A stretch of DNA of 49,465 bases from CAMLFJ01 sp040902305 (GCA_040902305.1 JBBDXN010000020.1:1-49465); one strand, 5' to 3'; shown: positions 15,436 through 24,100, numbered from the stretch's first letter. The notes: generated by a model from the sequence alone, not told the origin. Numbers and translations are program-made.

Positions 15436-16083
15436 ATGAGCGGTGACAACGGGACACCGGAGTTCACGGACGTCGTCGCGACACTCGACGAGCTGCGCGC
15501 CCTGATGGGTGAGCCCTCCGAGATCGCGCTGCGCAAGGACATCGGCCGGCTCGACGAGCATTGCCGGGCGTTCATCGCCCGGTCCCCCTTCATGCTGCTG
15601 GCCACCGCGGACCGGAAGGGCCGCTGCGACGTGAGCCCCAAGGGCGACGCCCCGGGCTTCGTCCTGGTCGTGGATGACCGGCACCTGCTCGTTCCCGACC
15701 GCCCCGGCAACAAGCGCTTCGACGGGATGCGGAACCTCCTCGAGAACCCGGGCATCGGGCTCATCTTCCTGGTACCGGGTAGCGAGGAGACCCTGCGGGT
15801 CAATGGCCGCGCCCGGATCGTGCGCGACCCCGAATGGCTGGCGCGCCTGGCCGCCCAGGGCAAGACCCCGCAGCTCGCGATCGCGGTGGAGGTGGAGGAG
15901 GCCTTTCTCCATTGCGCCAAGTGCGTGAAGCGCTCCGGCCTCTGGGAGCCCGCGCGCTGGCCCGATCGCGAAGGGCTGGCGTCGCCCGCCCGGATGTTCC
16001 GCGACCACGCCAAGCTCGGCCACGTGACGGTCGAGGAGCTCGACCAGCGCCTGCAGGAAGGCTACCGGAAGAATCTGTACTGA
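15436..16083 (+). CDS. Pyridoxamine 5'-phosphate oxidase-like FMN protein (MSMEG_1061 type)
   Basis: This 215-aa protein has the split-barrel flavin-binding fold. SPFMLLATADRKGRCDVSPKGDAPGFVLVVDD is the FMN-facing core, then LLVPDRPGNKRFDGMRNLLENPGIGLIFLVPG and the C-terminal HCAKCVKRSGLW. This arrangement fits the MSMEG_1061 subfamily of general stress or F420/FMN-linked reductases; the real substrate is unknown. The AAGGAGG at 15422-15428 is seven bases before ATG 15436, which settles the start. Confidence 0.86.
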   Translation: MSGDNGTPEFTDVVATLDELRALMGEPSEIALRKDIGRLDEHCRAFIARSPFMLLATADRKGRCDVSPKGDAPGFVLVVDDRHLLVPDRPGNKRFDGMRNLLENPGIGLIFLVPGSEETLRVNGRARIVRDPEWLARLAAQGKTPQLAIAVEVEEAFLHCAKCVKRSGLWEPARWPDREGLASPARMFRDHAKLGHVTVEELDQRLQEGYRKNLY

Positions 16084-16142
16084 TCGGAGCCGGGGGACAC
16101 CACCGTCTCACGGTCGCTGAGTCCGCCAACCATCGGGCGCCC

Positions 16143-16451
16143 ATGATCCGAGGCCGGTTCTACATCCTGATCGGTACGCTCTGCGGGGCGCTCGTGCTGA
16201 GCCCCGGCGCCCACGCGGACGACGGATGGACGCTGTGGGAGCGTCCGGTCGATCTCAACGGCCAGGCCCTCGGCGGGTGGCAGCGCAAGCAGGTCTTCGA
16301 AGCCGAGCGCTGGTGCAGAGGGGCAATGACCAGCGCGATCAACCGCACCCTGCGCGCCGGATGGAAGGACGGTCGTCCGGACCCGAAAGCGAAGATGGCG
16401 GAGTATCAGTGCCTTCCCGAAGGGGAGGATGCGCGGTCGCGCGACCGATGA
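16143..16451 (+). CDS. Small secreted protein of unknown function
   Basis: This 102-aa protein begins with a clear signal peptide (about residues 1-26, IRGRFYILIGTLCGALVLSPGAHA) followed by DDGWTLWERPVDLNGQ. The mature part has two cysteines (in RWCRGAM and YQCLPEG), which could form a disulfide outside the cytoplasm. I do not recognise a domain. It lies 59 bases after the PPOX gene, and the start has no strong ribosome-binding site. Confidence 0.6.
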   Translation: MIRGRFYILIGTLCGALVLSPGAHADDGWTLWERPVDLNGQALGGWQRKQVFEAERWCRGAMTSAINRTLRAGWKDGRPDPKAKMAEYQCLPEGEDARSRDR

Positions 16452-16488
16452 CCCGCCGATGCACCATGCGCGAATGATACCACCGCGC

Positions 16489-16517
16489 TTGACCTGCGAG
16501 CCCGGGGCGGGCAGAGT
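16489..16517 (+). promoter_or_regulatory. Possible promoter of the SnoaL-like gene
   Basis: TTGACC (16489-16494), 17 bases, CAGAGT (16512-16517), then 7 bases to ATG 16525. The -35 is good and the -10 is poor (three of six consensus positions). Confidence 0.35.
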
Positions 16518-16524
16518 CGTGCCC

Positions 16525-16929
16525 ATGACCGCCAACCCGACCGCCACCGGACCCAGCATCGACCTGCTCCTGGAGATCAATGCCGCCTTCAACAGCCGCG
16601 ACGTGGACCGGATCCTGAGCTTCTTCGCGGACGACGCGACCTTTCTGATGGCCCGCGGCCCGGAGCCCTGTGGCCGCCGCGTCCACGGCAAGGCGGCGAT
16701 CCGGAAGGTCCTGGCCGACCGCTTCAAGGTCATCAGCGGCATGCGCTGGGATCACATCGACCACTTCGTGACGGGCAATCGCGCCGTCTCGGTCTGGATG
16801 GTCACCGGCAAGAGCGCCGACGGCGAGCTGCTCAACTACCAGGGCTCCGACATCTACGAGTTCCGCGGCGACAAGATCCTCAACAAGGACACCTACTGGA
16901 AGCGGGTCGAGCAAGACGGCCGCCTGTAG
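16525..16929 (+). CDS. SnoaL-like / NTF2-fold protein
   Basis: This 134-aa protein has the cone-shaped NTF2 fold pattern LLLEINAAFNSRDVDRILSFFADDATFLMARG, GRRVHGKAAIRKVLADRF and NYQGSDIYEFRGDKILNKDTYWK. Members include polyketide cyclases, ketosteroid-isomerase-like proteins and many of unknown role. ATG 16525 lies 7 bases after a possible -10 box and has no Shine-Dalgarno. An earlier in-frame start would add an unlike N terminus. Confidence 0.82.
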   Translation: MTANPTATGPSIDLLLEINAAFNSRDVDRILSFFADDATFLMARGPEPCGRRVHGKAAIRKVLADRFKVISGMRWDHIDHFVTGNRAVSVWMVTGKSADGELLNYQGSDIYEFRGDKILNKDTYWKRVEQDGRL

Positions 16930-17007
16930 CCGGCAACGCGGATTCGAGGGATGAGGCCGGACCCGGCCACCTCGAGTAAGCTAAGCGGGTCAACCGGCGG
17001 CTGGCCA

Positions 17008-17397
17008 CTATCCGGAGCGGGGCGGCGCGACGTCCTCCGGCCTGAGCGGGCGGAAGAGCAGGTCGAAGGCGAGCCAGAGGAGCTTCGAGTAGGGGTAGAA
17101 GAGAATCGGGGCCACGATCAACCCGACGATCCCGCCGTAGTAGAGCGCGTCCCACGGGGGATCCGGATAGGTCCACAGCAGCACGCCGAGCAGCCCCGCC
17201 GTGAAGATCCCTTCCGCGAAGGCCATGTTGAAGACGATGGCGCCGAGGAAGTAGTCCGGCTCGCCGCGGTCGAGGCGCAGGCGGCAGCCCGGGCAGGCCG
17301 GCACGACCCGGATCCAGCGCACGATCACGGGGCGGCCGCCGCAGTTGGGGCAGCGGCGCCGGAGCGCCCGAGCGAACCGGATGACCGCGCGCTTCAT
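17008..17397 (-). CDS. DUF983 family membrane protein
   Basis: This 129-aa protein has an N-terminal zinc-ribbon-like pair CPNCGG (about 16-21) and CPGCRLRLDRGEPDYFLGA (about 35-53), then two to three transmembrane segments (AIVFNMAFAEGIFTAGLLGVLLW, YYGGIVGLIVAPILFYPYSK). This is the DUF983 pattern, a family sometimes near cytochrome oxidase or heme genes, with no proven role. Its ATG directly follows the stop of the PPOX gene with no gap. It is the last gene of the ABC-importer operon. Confidence 0.86.
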   Translation of the reverse strand: MKRAVIRFARALRRRCPNCGGRPVIVRWIRVVPACPGCRLRLDRGEPDYFLGAIVFNMAFAEGIFTAGLLGVLLWTYPDPPWDALYYGGIVGLIVAPILFYPYSKLLWLAFDLLFRPLRPEDVAPPRSG

Positions 17398-17889
17398 TCA
17401 CCGGTAGCGCGGATGCCACTCCTGCCCGGTCCAGGTCGTCCAGCTCACGGGCTCGAGGCGCACCAGCACGCGGGGGCGGCCGAGCGTGCGCTCGGCGTAG
17501 CGGGGGCCGTCGGGGCCCAGGTAGCGCCGCGAGAGGCGGTGGGTCAGCTCGAGTAGCGTGGGGCTCGCGGTGGGCGCGATGGGCCCTTCCAGGATCCGCG
17601 CATGGGCCTGCACCTGCACCCGCGTGTGCTGGGCGTGCAGATCGTCGGCCACGTGGAAGGCCACCCGCGGGTTCTCGCGGATGTGGGCGATCCACTGCGC
17701 GCGCTCGCGGCCAACGACCAGCAAGCTGCGGGTGCCCGGCTCGAACTCGTACCAGACGGGAGCGATATAGGGCCAGCCCTCCGGGGTCACGGTCGCGATG
17801 CGGCCGTTCCACGGCTCGTCCAGGAAGGCCGCCAACTCGGCGTCGGCCAGGGCGCCGATCTTGTGGCTCGGCTCGTAGGTCATGCTCAC
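17398..17889 (-). CDS. Pyridoxamine 5'-phosphate oxidase family protein
   Basis: This 163-aa split-barrel flavoprotein shows LDEPWNGRIATVTPEGWPYIAPVWYEF, LLVVGRERAQWIAHIRENPRVAFHVAD and a C-terminal WHPRYR. These small PPOX proteins bind FMN, F420 or heme. The substrate is not evident. The GTG at 17889 overlaps the stop of the upstream permease gene (GTGA); ATG 17883 is an alternative two codons later. Its place inside a peptide-importer operon is unusual. Confidence 0.85.
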   Translation of the reverse strand: MSMTYEPSHKIGALADAELAAFLDEPWNGRIATVTPEGWPYIAPVWYEFEPGTRSLLVVGRERAQWIAHIRENPRVAFHVADDLHAQHTRVQVQAHARILEGPIAPTASPTLLELTHRLSRRYLGPDGPRYAERTLGRPRVLVRLEPVSWTTWTGQEWHPRYR

Positions 17890-18722
17890 CTCATCTCGGC
17901 TCGGGGATCGAGAGCGTCGCGCAGGCCGTCACCGAGCACGTTCAATGACAGCACCGCCAGCATGATGAACACGCCAGGGAACAGCGATACCCACGGAGCC
18001 AGCATCAGGAACTCCTTGCCCTCGTTCAGGATCGCGCCCCAGGACGGCGTCGGCGGCTGCACGCCGATGCCGAGATACGATAGCGCCGACTCGATCAGGA
18101 TGCCGTAGGAGAGGCACACCGCGGTCTGGATCACGATGGGCGAGACGACGTTGGGGAGGATGTGGCGGAACAGGATGCCCAGCCGGCCGAGGCCCAGTGC
18201 CTCGGCGGCCTCCACGTAAGGCTGGGCCGACTCGGCCAGCACGCTGCCACGGACCACTCGGAAGAAGAGCGGGGCATAGACGACCGCGATGGCGACCACC
18301 GCGGTGCCGGGCCCCGCGCCCAGCACCGCCGCGATCCCGATGGCCAGCAGGATCGGCGGGAACGCGAAGAAGACGTCCATCACGCGGCCCAGCGCCTGAT
18401 CCGCGACCCGGCCGATCCCGGCCAGCATGCCCAGCGTGCCGCCGGCCAGGAGCGCGATGGCGATGGCCGCGCCGGCGATGCCCAGCGAGACGCGGATGCC
18501 AAAGACCACGCGCGAGAGCAGGTCGCGGCCGAAGCGGTCGGTGCCGAAGAGGTGGCCGCCGCCCGGCCGGCTGAATACCTGGCTCGCGTCCACCGCAGTC
18601 GGCGAGTACGGCGCCATGACCTCGGCGAGGGCGCCCACCAGCACCAGCCCGGCCAGGGTCAGGCCGGCCGCGGCCAGGAGGGGTCGGCGGGCCAGCCACC
18701 GCGCCGTCCCGCCGTCAGCCAC
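17886..18722 (-). CDS. Peptide-type ABC transporter permease (DppC/OppC type)
   Basis: This 278-aa membrane protein has six predicted spans. The DppC N-terminal motif HLFGTDRFGRDLLSRVVFG (about 57-75) and the EAA loop EAAEALGLGRLGILFRHILPN (about 171-191), which docks to the ATPase, are clear. It forms the inner-membrane pore together with the DppB-type permease. It overlaps that gene by 8 bases and the PPOX gene by 4. No dppD/dppF ATPase genes are nearby. Confidence 0.94.
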   Translation of the reverse strand: MADGGTARWLARRPLLAAAGLTLAGLVLVGALAEVMAPYSPTAVDASQVFSRPGGGHLFGTDRFGRDLLSRVVFGIRVSLGIAGAAIAIALLAGGTLGMLAGIGRVADQALGRVMDVFFAFPPILLAIGIAAVLGAGPGTAVVAIAVVYAPLFFRVVRGSVLAESAQPYVEAAEALGLGRLGILFRHILPNVVSPIVIQTAVCLSYGILIESALSYLGIGVQPPTPSWGAILNEGKEFLMLAPWVSLFPGVFIMLAVLSLNVLGDGLRDALDPRAEMR

Positions 18723-19665
18723 GACGCAGCCTCGGGTCGATCAGGGTGTACAGCAGGTCCACCGCCAGGTTCAGGGTCATGAAGGCGGCGGCCAGGAGCA
18801 GGATCACGCCCTGCACCACCGGGTAGTCGCGCTGGAAGATGGCGTCGAGCAGCAGGCGGCCGACGCCCGGCAAGGTGAAGACGTCCTCCACCACCACGAT
18901 GCCCCCGACGATGTAGCCGAGCTGCACGCCCGCCACGGTGACGACGGGGATCAGGGCGTTGCGGAGAGCGTGGTGGAAGGTCACGCGGCGCTCGGAGACG
19001 CCCTTGGCCCGGGCGGTCCGTACGAACTCGCGACCGAGCACGTCCAGCATGGACGAGCGCGCCATGCGCGTGATCATGGCGGCGGTGGCGGTGCCGAGCG
19101 TGAGCGCGGGCAGGGCCATGATGGCCAGGTTCGCGGCCGGGCTCTGGGCGAAGGGCACCCACGTGAGCGCCGGCATCCATCCCAGGTAGAGCGAGGAGAG
19201 CAGGATGAGCACCGCGCCCTGCCAGAAGGCGGGCAGGGAGAGGCCGAGCGTCGCGCCGACGCGGATGACCCCGTCGCGCAAGCTGCCGCGCCAGACTGCG
19301 GAGGCGGTGCCGAGCGGGATCCCGAGCAACAGGGACCACGCCACCGAGAGCCCGGCCAGCTCGGCCGAGACGGGGAGGCGCTCGAGGAAGAGCGCGAGCA
19401 CCGGCCGACCCGAGAGCCAGGACACCCCGAGATCTCCGCGCAGGAGGCCGGCGAGCCAGGCGCCGTACTGGACGTGCCACGGCTGATCGAGGCCGAAGAA
19501 GTGCCGGAAGGAAGCCACCACCTCCGGCGAGGACATCGCGGCCTGCCCGAGGAGCTGCTCCACCACCGTGCCCGGGATGAGCCGCACCATCCCGAAGACG
19601 AGGAGGCTCACCCCGAAGAGGGTGAGCCCCATCGCCGCGAGACGCCGCAGGAGGGAGGCGCGCAC
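18715..19665 (-). CDS. Peptide-type ABC transporter permease (DppB/OppB type)
   Basis: This 316-aa permease has the DppB marks. An N-terminal span leads into VRLIPGTVVEQLLG, then LGLDQPW-type text (FGLDQPWHVQYGAWL), WSLLLGIPLGTASA and the EAA loop RTARAKGVSERRVTFHHALRNALIPV. The GTG at 19665 begins 21 bases after the stop of the binding-protein gene. It pairs with the DppC-type permease downstream. Confidence 0.94.
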   Translation of the reverse strand: MRASLLRRLAAMGLTLFGVSLLVFGMVRLIPGTVVEQLLGQAAMSSPEVVASFRHFFGLDQPWHVQYGAWLAGLLRGDLGVSWLSGRPVLALFLERLPVSAELAGLSVAWSLLLGIPLGTASAVWRGSLRDGVIRVGATLGLSLPAFWQGAVLILLSSLYLGWMPALTWVPFAQSPAANLAIMALPALTLGTATAAMITRMARSSMLDVLGREFVRTARAKGVSERRVTFHHALRNALIPVVTVAGVQLGYIVGGIVVVEDVFTLPGVGRLLLDAIFQRDYPVVQGVILLLAAAFMTLNLAVDLLYTLIDPRLRRG

Positions 19666-19686
19666 GCGCCCGAAGGACCGCGCTCC

Positions 19687-21258
19687 TCAGCTCTCGAGGG
19701 AGGCGAAGCGGAGGCCGTAGTAGAAGCCCGTGGAGTGGGGCTGGAAGCCCTTGAGGCTCTTCTGTCGAACGTAGAGCAGGTCCGGCGAGTAGAGGGGGAT
19801 CGTGATCGGGTCCTCGGCCAGCATGCGCTGGAGCTGGTCGTAGAGCTGCTTGCGCTTGGCCCGGTCCAGGGTGACGCGGCCCGTGTCCATCAGCTCGTCC
19901 GCGGCCTTGTTCTTCCAGCGGCGAAAGTCCTTGCCGCCCGGCGCGGAGTGGAAGTGGCGGTGGAAGGCCTGGTCCGGATCCACGAACCCGCCCCACTCGT
20001 TCATGGTCGGCGGCGACTGCGGCACGATCCAGTCCTTGATCCACACCCCGCCGTCCACCGTCTCCACCGTCACGTCGATGCCGGCCTCCTTCAGGTTGTC
20101 CACGATGACGGGCAGGGCGGCGCCCAGCGCGGGGAAGCCCACGATGTTCCGGATCTTCACCGGCACACGGCCGGGGTAACCCGCCTTCTGGAGCAGCTGC
20201 TTCGCCTTCGTCACGTCGCGCTGTTGGTTCGGCAGCTCCTGCCACGGCAGCGCCCAGCCCTTCAGGCCTGGCGGCAGCACGCCGAGCCGCTGCCCCAGCC
20301 CCGAGCCCGCGATCTGGAGAATGGCCGGACGGTCGATGGCGAGCGCGATGGCCTGGCGCACCTCGAGCTTGCTGGTGGGCTCCTGGTCCCCCGCGAGATC
20401 GAGGACCACCCAGCGGGTGGACGGGGCCTGGATCGCTTCCATCATCGGCACGCTCTTGGCCACCTGGAACGACAGCGCCGACGAGAACTCGGCCAGCGTG
20501 ATCTGCCCGGTCCGCAGCCCCGCCACGATCGAGGACTCGTCCGGGATGGCCTGAAAGACGATGCGGTCGAGCAGCGGCTTCTGGGCGCCCCAGTACTGGG
20601 GGTGGCGCTTCAGCACGAGCCGCCGGCTCGGATCGAAGCTCTCGACCGCGAAGGGACCCGTGCCGACGGCGGTGGTGAGCAGCACCTTGCCGTCGCCGCC
20701 CGCGTCCTTGGGGATGACCCCGTTGTACTTGCCGGCGAGATTGACCAGGAACGTGGCGGCGGGCGCGGAGAGCACGAAACGGACGGTATACTTGTCTGCC
20801 GCCTCGATCTGCTTCACGTAGGCCAGGTCGTTGGCTCCGGGGCTCACCTTCGGGTCACGCACCCGCTCGTAGGTGTACTTCACGTCCTGCGCATCCATCT
20901 CCTTGCCGTTGTGGAAGCGCACGCCGCGGCGGAGGTGGAAGACGTACTCGGTGGGCGACTTCTGCTCCCACCGCTCGGCCAGCTCCGGCTTGGGCTCGAG
21001 CGCGTGATCGATCCAGACCAGGTTCTCGTAGATGAGCGGCTTGCGACGTTGCCAGATGTCGAGCCCCTGCATGTGCGGCTCGAGGCTGGGGGGCAGGGCG
21101 GTGCTCGCGAAGGTGAGGGTGCCACCCGCCTTCCCCTGGGCGGCCGCCCGCCGCGGCAGGCCCGCCGCGGCGAGGGTCAGGGCGGCGCCGCCGGTCTTGA
21201 GCAGGCGCCGCCGGCCGATCGGGGCGCGGTTGCCGTTCTTCGAGCCTTGATGGTCCAT
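19687..21258 (-). CDS. ABC transporter substrate-binding protein, family 5 (peptide type)
   Basis: This 523-aa exported protein starts with a twin-arginine-type signal (RRRLLKTGGAALTLAAAG, about 16-33, cleavage near AAA-Q41). The family-5 binding-protein core follows: LPPSLEPHMQGLD, PELAERWEQKSPTEYVFHLRRGVRFHNGKEMDAQDV, then VRQAIALAIDRPAIL. The family binds di/oligopeptides, nickel or other small molecules. The ligand is unknown here. AGGAGG at 21274-21269 lies 10 bases before the ATG and overlaps the stop of the NHL gene. Confidence 0.93.
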   Translation of the reverse strand: MDHQGSKNGNRAPIGRRRLLKTGGAALTLAAAGLPRRAAAQGKAGGTLTFASTALPPSLEPHMQGLDIWQRRKPLIYENLVWIDHALEPKPELAERWEQKSPTEYVFHLRRGVRFHNGKEMDAQDVKYTYERVRDPKVSPGANDLAYVKQIEAADKYTVRFVLSAPAATFLVNLAGKYNGVIPKDAGGDGKVLLTTAVGTGPFAVESFDPSRRLVLKRHPQYWGAQKPLLDRIVFQAIPDESSIVAGLRTGQITLAEFSSALSFQVAKSVPMMEAIQAPSTRWVVLDLAGDQEPTSKLEVRQAIALAIDRPAILQIAGSGLGQRLGVLPPGLKGWALPWQELPNQQRDVTKAKQLLQKAGYPGRVPVKIRNIVGFPALGAALPVIVDNLKEAGIDVTVETVDGGVWIKDWIVPQSPPTMNEWGGFVDPDQAFHRHFHSAPGGKDFRRWKNKAADELMDTGRVTLDRAKRKQLYDQLQRMLAEDPITIPLYSPDLLYVRQKSLKGFQPHSTGFYYGLRFASLES

Positions 21259-21273
21259 CGGGTCGGAGCCTCC

Positions 21274-22257
21274 TCAGGCCTGGAGCGCGAACTTCTGGAA
21301 GGTGTGGCAGCCGCTCTCGACGAGCCCGCGGCTCACCGCGAAGGTCCAGGTGACCTCGGCCACGAAGATGTTCCGGCTCGAGTCGACCGCGATGCCGTGC
21401 GGCGCCGCGAAGCTGCCGGCCGCGGCCTGGTCGGGGGTGCCCCAGCGGGTCAGCAGCCGGCCGTCGCGGTCGAAGACGCTCACGCGCCCGTGGCGGGCCT
21501 CGGTGATCGCACCGTGGCGCTGCGAGGTCTGGCCTTTGTGCCACCACAGCTCGGAGACGTAGGCGCGTCCCTGCGGGTCGAACACCAGATGGGTCGGCCG
21601 CTGGGTGTCGGTCCACTCCGAGAGGTACTCGCCGTCCGGGCTGAAGATCTGGATGCGGTCGTTCTCCCGGTCGCAGACGAAGACGCGCCCGTCCGCGGCG
21701 ACCGCGATGCCGTGGGGCAGGTAGAACTGGCCCGGCCCCTTGCCGGGCACGCCCCACGAGCGCTTCAGATCGCCGCTCGGGGAGAACTGGTGCACGCGGC
21801 AGTTGCCGTAGCCGTCGGAGACGTAAAGATCGTCCTTGGGCCCCACCGCGAGATTGGTCGGCCGGTTGAAGGCGCCGGCGGGGCGCGCGACCGTCATGGT
21901 GTCCTTGCCGTCGTAGCCGGTGTCCGACGGCCGGTCCATGGTGCCGAGGGTGAGCAGCAGCTTGCCCTGCGGGGTGAACTTGCGCACGGTGTGGTTGCCG
22001 TCGTCGGTGCAGTACACGCTGCCGTCGGGGCCGATCGTGATGCCGTGGGTGCGGTAGGTGAACTGGCCCTCGCCCCACGAGGAGAGGAACTTCCCGTTGT
22101 GATCGTAGACCATGATCGGGTGGTCGCCGCGACAGATGAGGAAGACGCGGTCCTCCGAGTCCACCGCCACCCCCGCCACGTCGCGGTGCTCGTAGCCCTT
22201 CGGCAGCTGCTCCCAGCCCTCGACGACCTGGTAGCTCAGCGCGCTCGTCCCCGCCAT
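21274..22257 (-). CDS. NHL-repeat beta-propeller protein
   Basis: This 327-aa protein contains about six NHL repeats, seen as recurring HGIAVAADGRVFVCDRENDRIQIFSPDGEYL-like units (HGITIGPDGSVYCTDDGNHTVRKF, TNLAVGPKDDLYVSDGYGNCRVHQF, HGIAVDSSRNIFVAEV). It resembles the peptidyl-alpha-hydroxyglycine lyase-like propellers. No signal peptide is seen, so it is likely cytoplasmic. ATG 22257 is chosen over an earlier start at 22308 because GGGAGG precedes it by six bases and a good promoter ends just upstream. It is the first gene of the ABC operon. Confidence 0.86.
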   Translation of the reverse strand: MAGTSALSYQVVEGWEQLPKGYEHRDVAGVAVDSEDRVFLICRGDHPIMVYDHNGKFLSSWGEGQFTYRTHGITIGPDGSVYCTDDGNHTVRKFTPQGKLLLTLGTMDRPSDTGYDGKDTMTVARPAGAFNRPTNLAVGPKDDLYVSDGYGNCRVHQFSPSGDLKRSWGVPGKGPGQFYLPHGIAVAADGRVFVCDRENDRIQIFSPDGEYLSEWTDTQRPTHLVFDPQGRAYVSELWWHKGQTSQRHGAITEARHGRVSVFDRDGRLLTRWGTPDQAAAGSFAAPHGIAVDSSRNIFVAEVTWTFAVSRGLVESGCHTFQKFALQA

Positions 22258-22308
22258 GGCTCGCCTCCCGGTGGATGCACGTCGATGGAATCGGTCCCGT
22301 CGCGTCAA

Positions 22309-22337
22309 ACTATGGGAGAAAGGCGGGACCGAGTCAA
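22309..22337 (-). promoter_or_regulatory. Sigma-70 promoter of the NHL/ABC-importer operon
   Basis: On the minus strand TTGACT (22337-22332), 17 bases, CATAGT (22314-22309). Transcription would begin near 22302, about 45 bases before ATG 22257. Confidence 0.6.
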
Positions 22338-22348
22338 GGACCAGGCGG

Positions 22349-22354
22349 TATTAT
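22349..22354 (+). promoter_or_regulatory. -10 box of the phosphodiesterase gene, leaderless geometry
   Basis: TATTAT lies 6 bases before ATG 22361, so the transcript would start at or beside the start codon. No clear -35 box is present at 17 bases. Confidence 0.45.
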
Positions 22355-22360
22355 CACGGC

Positions 22361-23215
22361 ATGCTCATCGCCCAGATCACCGACACCCACATCAGCACGC
22401 CGGGGAGCGTCAATGATCGCCACTTCCGCACGCCGGAGCACCTGGAGCGCGCGGTCGCCCATCTGAACGGGCTCGTCCCGCGCCCCGACGTCGTGGTGGT
22501 GACCGGGGACCTCGTCGAGCGCGGAGAGCCCGCGGAGTACGCGCGGCTGCGCGCCATTCTCGACCGTCTCGCGATGCCGCTCTACGTGATCCCCGGCAAC
22601 CACGACGCGCGGGAGCACCTGGCGCGCGCCTTCGCCGACCGAAGCTACCTGCCGCAGGACGGCGGCTTCCTGCACTACACCGTCGAGGAATGGCCGGTGC
22701 GCCTCATCGGCCTCGACACCCTGGTCCCGGGCGCGCCCGGCGGTCGCATGTGCGCCGAGCGGCTCGCGTGGCTGGACGCGCGCCTGGGCGAGGGGAGGGA
22801 GAGACCCACCGTGGTGTTCATGCACCACCCGCCGTTCGTGACCGGCATGCCGGCGATGGACGCGATGGGGCTCGAGGGCAAGGCGGAGACGGCGAGCGTG
22901 ATCGGCCGCCACCCGCAGGTCGAGCGGGTACTGTGCGGGCACCTGCATCGCCCCATCGCGCGCCGGTTCGCGGGCACGGTGGCCATCACCTGTCCGGCCA
23001 CCGCGCATCAGCTCGCGCTCGATCTCGCGCCCTCGCGACGTCTGGCGGTGGTGATGGAGCCGCCCGCGTGCATGCTCCATCTCTGGCTCGGCGCGGAGTC
23101 GGGCCTGGTCAGCCACGTGAGCGTCATCGGCGGCGAGCGGCCCCCGCTCACGCTCCACGACGGCGAGCGCTCGCTGCGCGACGCGGTCCCGCCGCCCGCC
23201 TTCCATGCCCGCTGA
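22361..23215 (+). CDS. Calcineurin-like phosphodiesterase (CpdA type)
   Basis: This 284-aa metallophosphoesterase has all five metal motifs: D8-x-H10 (TDTH), GD50 (VVTGDLVERG), GN80H81D (IPGNHD), H155 (MHHPP) and GH194-x-H196 (CGHLH). This order and length fit the class III cyclic-nucleotide phosphodiesterase group around CpdA, which includes enzymes acting on other phosphodiesters. ATG 22361 is chosen because it begins the conserved LIAQITDTH strand and lies 6 bases after a -10 box. The frame is open further upstream only by chance. Confidence 0.9.
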   Translation: MLIAQITDTHISTPGSVNDRHFRTPEHLERAVAHLNGLVPRPDVVVVTGDLVERGEPAEYARLRAILDRLAMPLYVIPGNHDAREHLARAFADRSYLPQDGGFLHYTVEEWPVRLIGLDTLVPGAPGGRMCAERLAWLDARLGEGRERPTVVFMHHPPFVTGMPAMDAMGLEGKAETASVIGRHPQVERVLCGHLHRPIARRFAGTVAITCPATAHQLALDLAPSRRLAVVMEPPACMLHLWLGAESGLVSHVSVIGGERPPLTLHDGERSLRDAVPPPAFHAR

Positions 23216-23253
23216 CCGCGGCGGCCGCGCTGGTCAAGATCTGGCCGTCCGGC

Positions 23254-23282
23254 TTGCGGCCCAGAAGCCGATTTGATAGCGT
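23254..23282 (+). promoter_or_regulatory. Possible promoter of the alpha/beta-hydrolase-fold gene
   Basis: TTGCGG (23254-23259), 17 bases, TAGCGT (23277-23282), then 7 bases to ATG 23290. Both boxes are weak matches, but the spacing and position repeat the pattern of other genes here. Confidence 0.35.
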
Positions 23283-23289
23283 CGCCTTC

Positions 23290-24087
23290 ATGACCCAGAC
23301 CGCCTCCGCGCTCGCCTGGAAGACCGAGGAGGTCCGGGTCGCCGGCTCCTCCGTAAGACTACGTACCGCCGGCCGCGGCGCCCCGCTGCTCGTGCTGCAT
23401 CACGACATCGGCACGCCCGAGCAGCTCCCGTTCTACGACGCGCTCGCCCGGCGCTTCACGATCCTGTTGCCCTCGCATCCGGGCTACGACGGCTCCGAGC
23501 GCCCGGCCTTCATGCGGAGCGTGCGGGACGTCGCGGTGACGTACCAGGCCCTGCTGGCCCAGCGGACGCTCGCCGACGTGGCCCTGGTCGGCCTCGGCTT
23601 CGGCGGCTGGATCGCGGCCGAGATGGCGACCATGGCCCCGCGCGGCTTCCGGCGCCTGGTTCTGGTGGGCGCGATGGGCGTCAAGCCCGAGGCGGGGGAG
23701 ATCCTCGACCAGGCCCTCGTCAGCTACATCGACTACGTCCGGGCCGGCTTCGAGGACCAGTCCGCCTTCGACCGGCTCTTCCAGGCCGACCCGCCCACCC
23801 CGCAGCTCGAGCAGTGGGACCTCAACCGCGAGATGACGTTCCGCATCGCGTGGAAGCCTTACATGTACAACCCGACGCTGCCGCCGCTACTGGGCGGCGT
23901 GCAGACGGAGACCCTGATCGTCTGGGGTCGGCAGGACCGGATCGTGCCGGTCGGGGTGGGCGAGCAGTACGCCCGCGCGCTGCCGACGAGCCGGCTCAGC
24001 GTCGTGGACGGCGCCGGACACTTCCTCGAGATGGAGCGGCCCGAAGCGCTCGCGAAGCTCATCGTGCCGTTCGCCGCCCAGGCCTGA
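23290..24087 (+). CDS. Alpha/beta-hydrolase-fold protein without nucleophilic serine
   Basis: This 265-aa protein has the alpha/beta-hydrolase fold with HHDIGTPEQLPFYDALARRF near the oxyanion loop, the acidic residue in VWGRQDRIVP and the His in DGAGHFLEME. At the nucleophile elbow, where GxSxG is expected, it reads G101-L-G-F-G105, so residue 103 is glycine. It may therefore be non-hydrolytic, or a lyase or cofactor-free enzyme using other residues. It is directly followed (13 bases) by an LLM oxidoreductase gene, so both probably act in the same pathway, which is inferred. Confidence 0.86.
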   Translation: MTQTASALAWKTEEVRVAGSSVRLRTAGRGAPLLVLHHDIGTPEQLPFYDALARRFTILLPSHPGYDGSERPAFMRSVRDVAVTYQALLAQRTLADVALVGLGFGGWIAAEMATMAPRGFRRLVLVGAMGVKPEAGEILDQALVSYIDYVRAGFEDQSAFDRLFQADPPTPQLEQWDLNREMTFRIAWKPYMYNPTLPPLLGGVQTETLIVWGRQDRIVPVGVGEQYARALPTSRLSVVDGAGHFLEMERPEALAKLIVPFAAQA

Positions 24088-24100
24088 TCGGGGGACCCTC

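Noticed and set aside
18427..22416. Open frame of 1329 codons on the plus strand
   Set aside because: It is the antisense shadow of the ABC operon. High GC at third positions leaves long open antisense frames; the translation is rich in Arg, His, Gly and Glu and has no domain.
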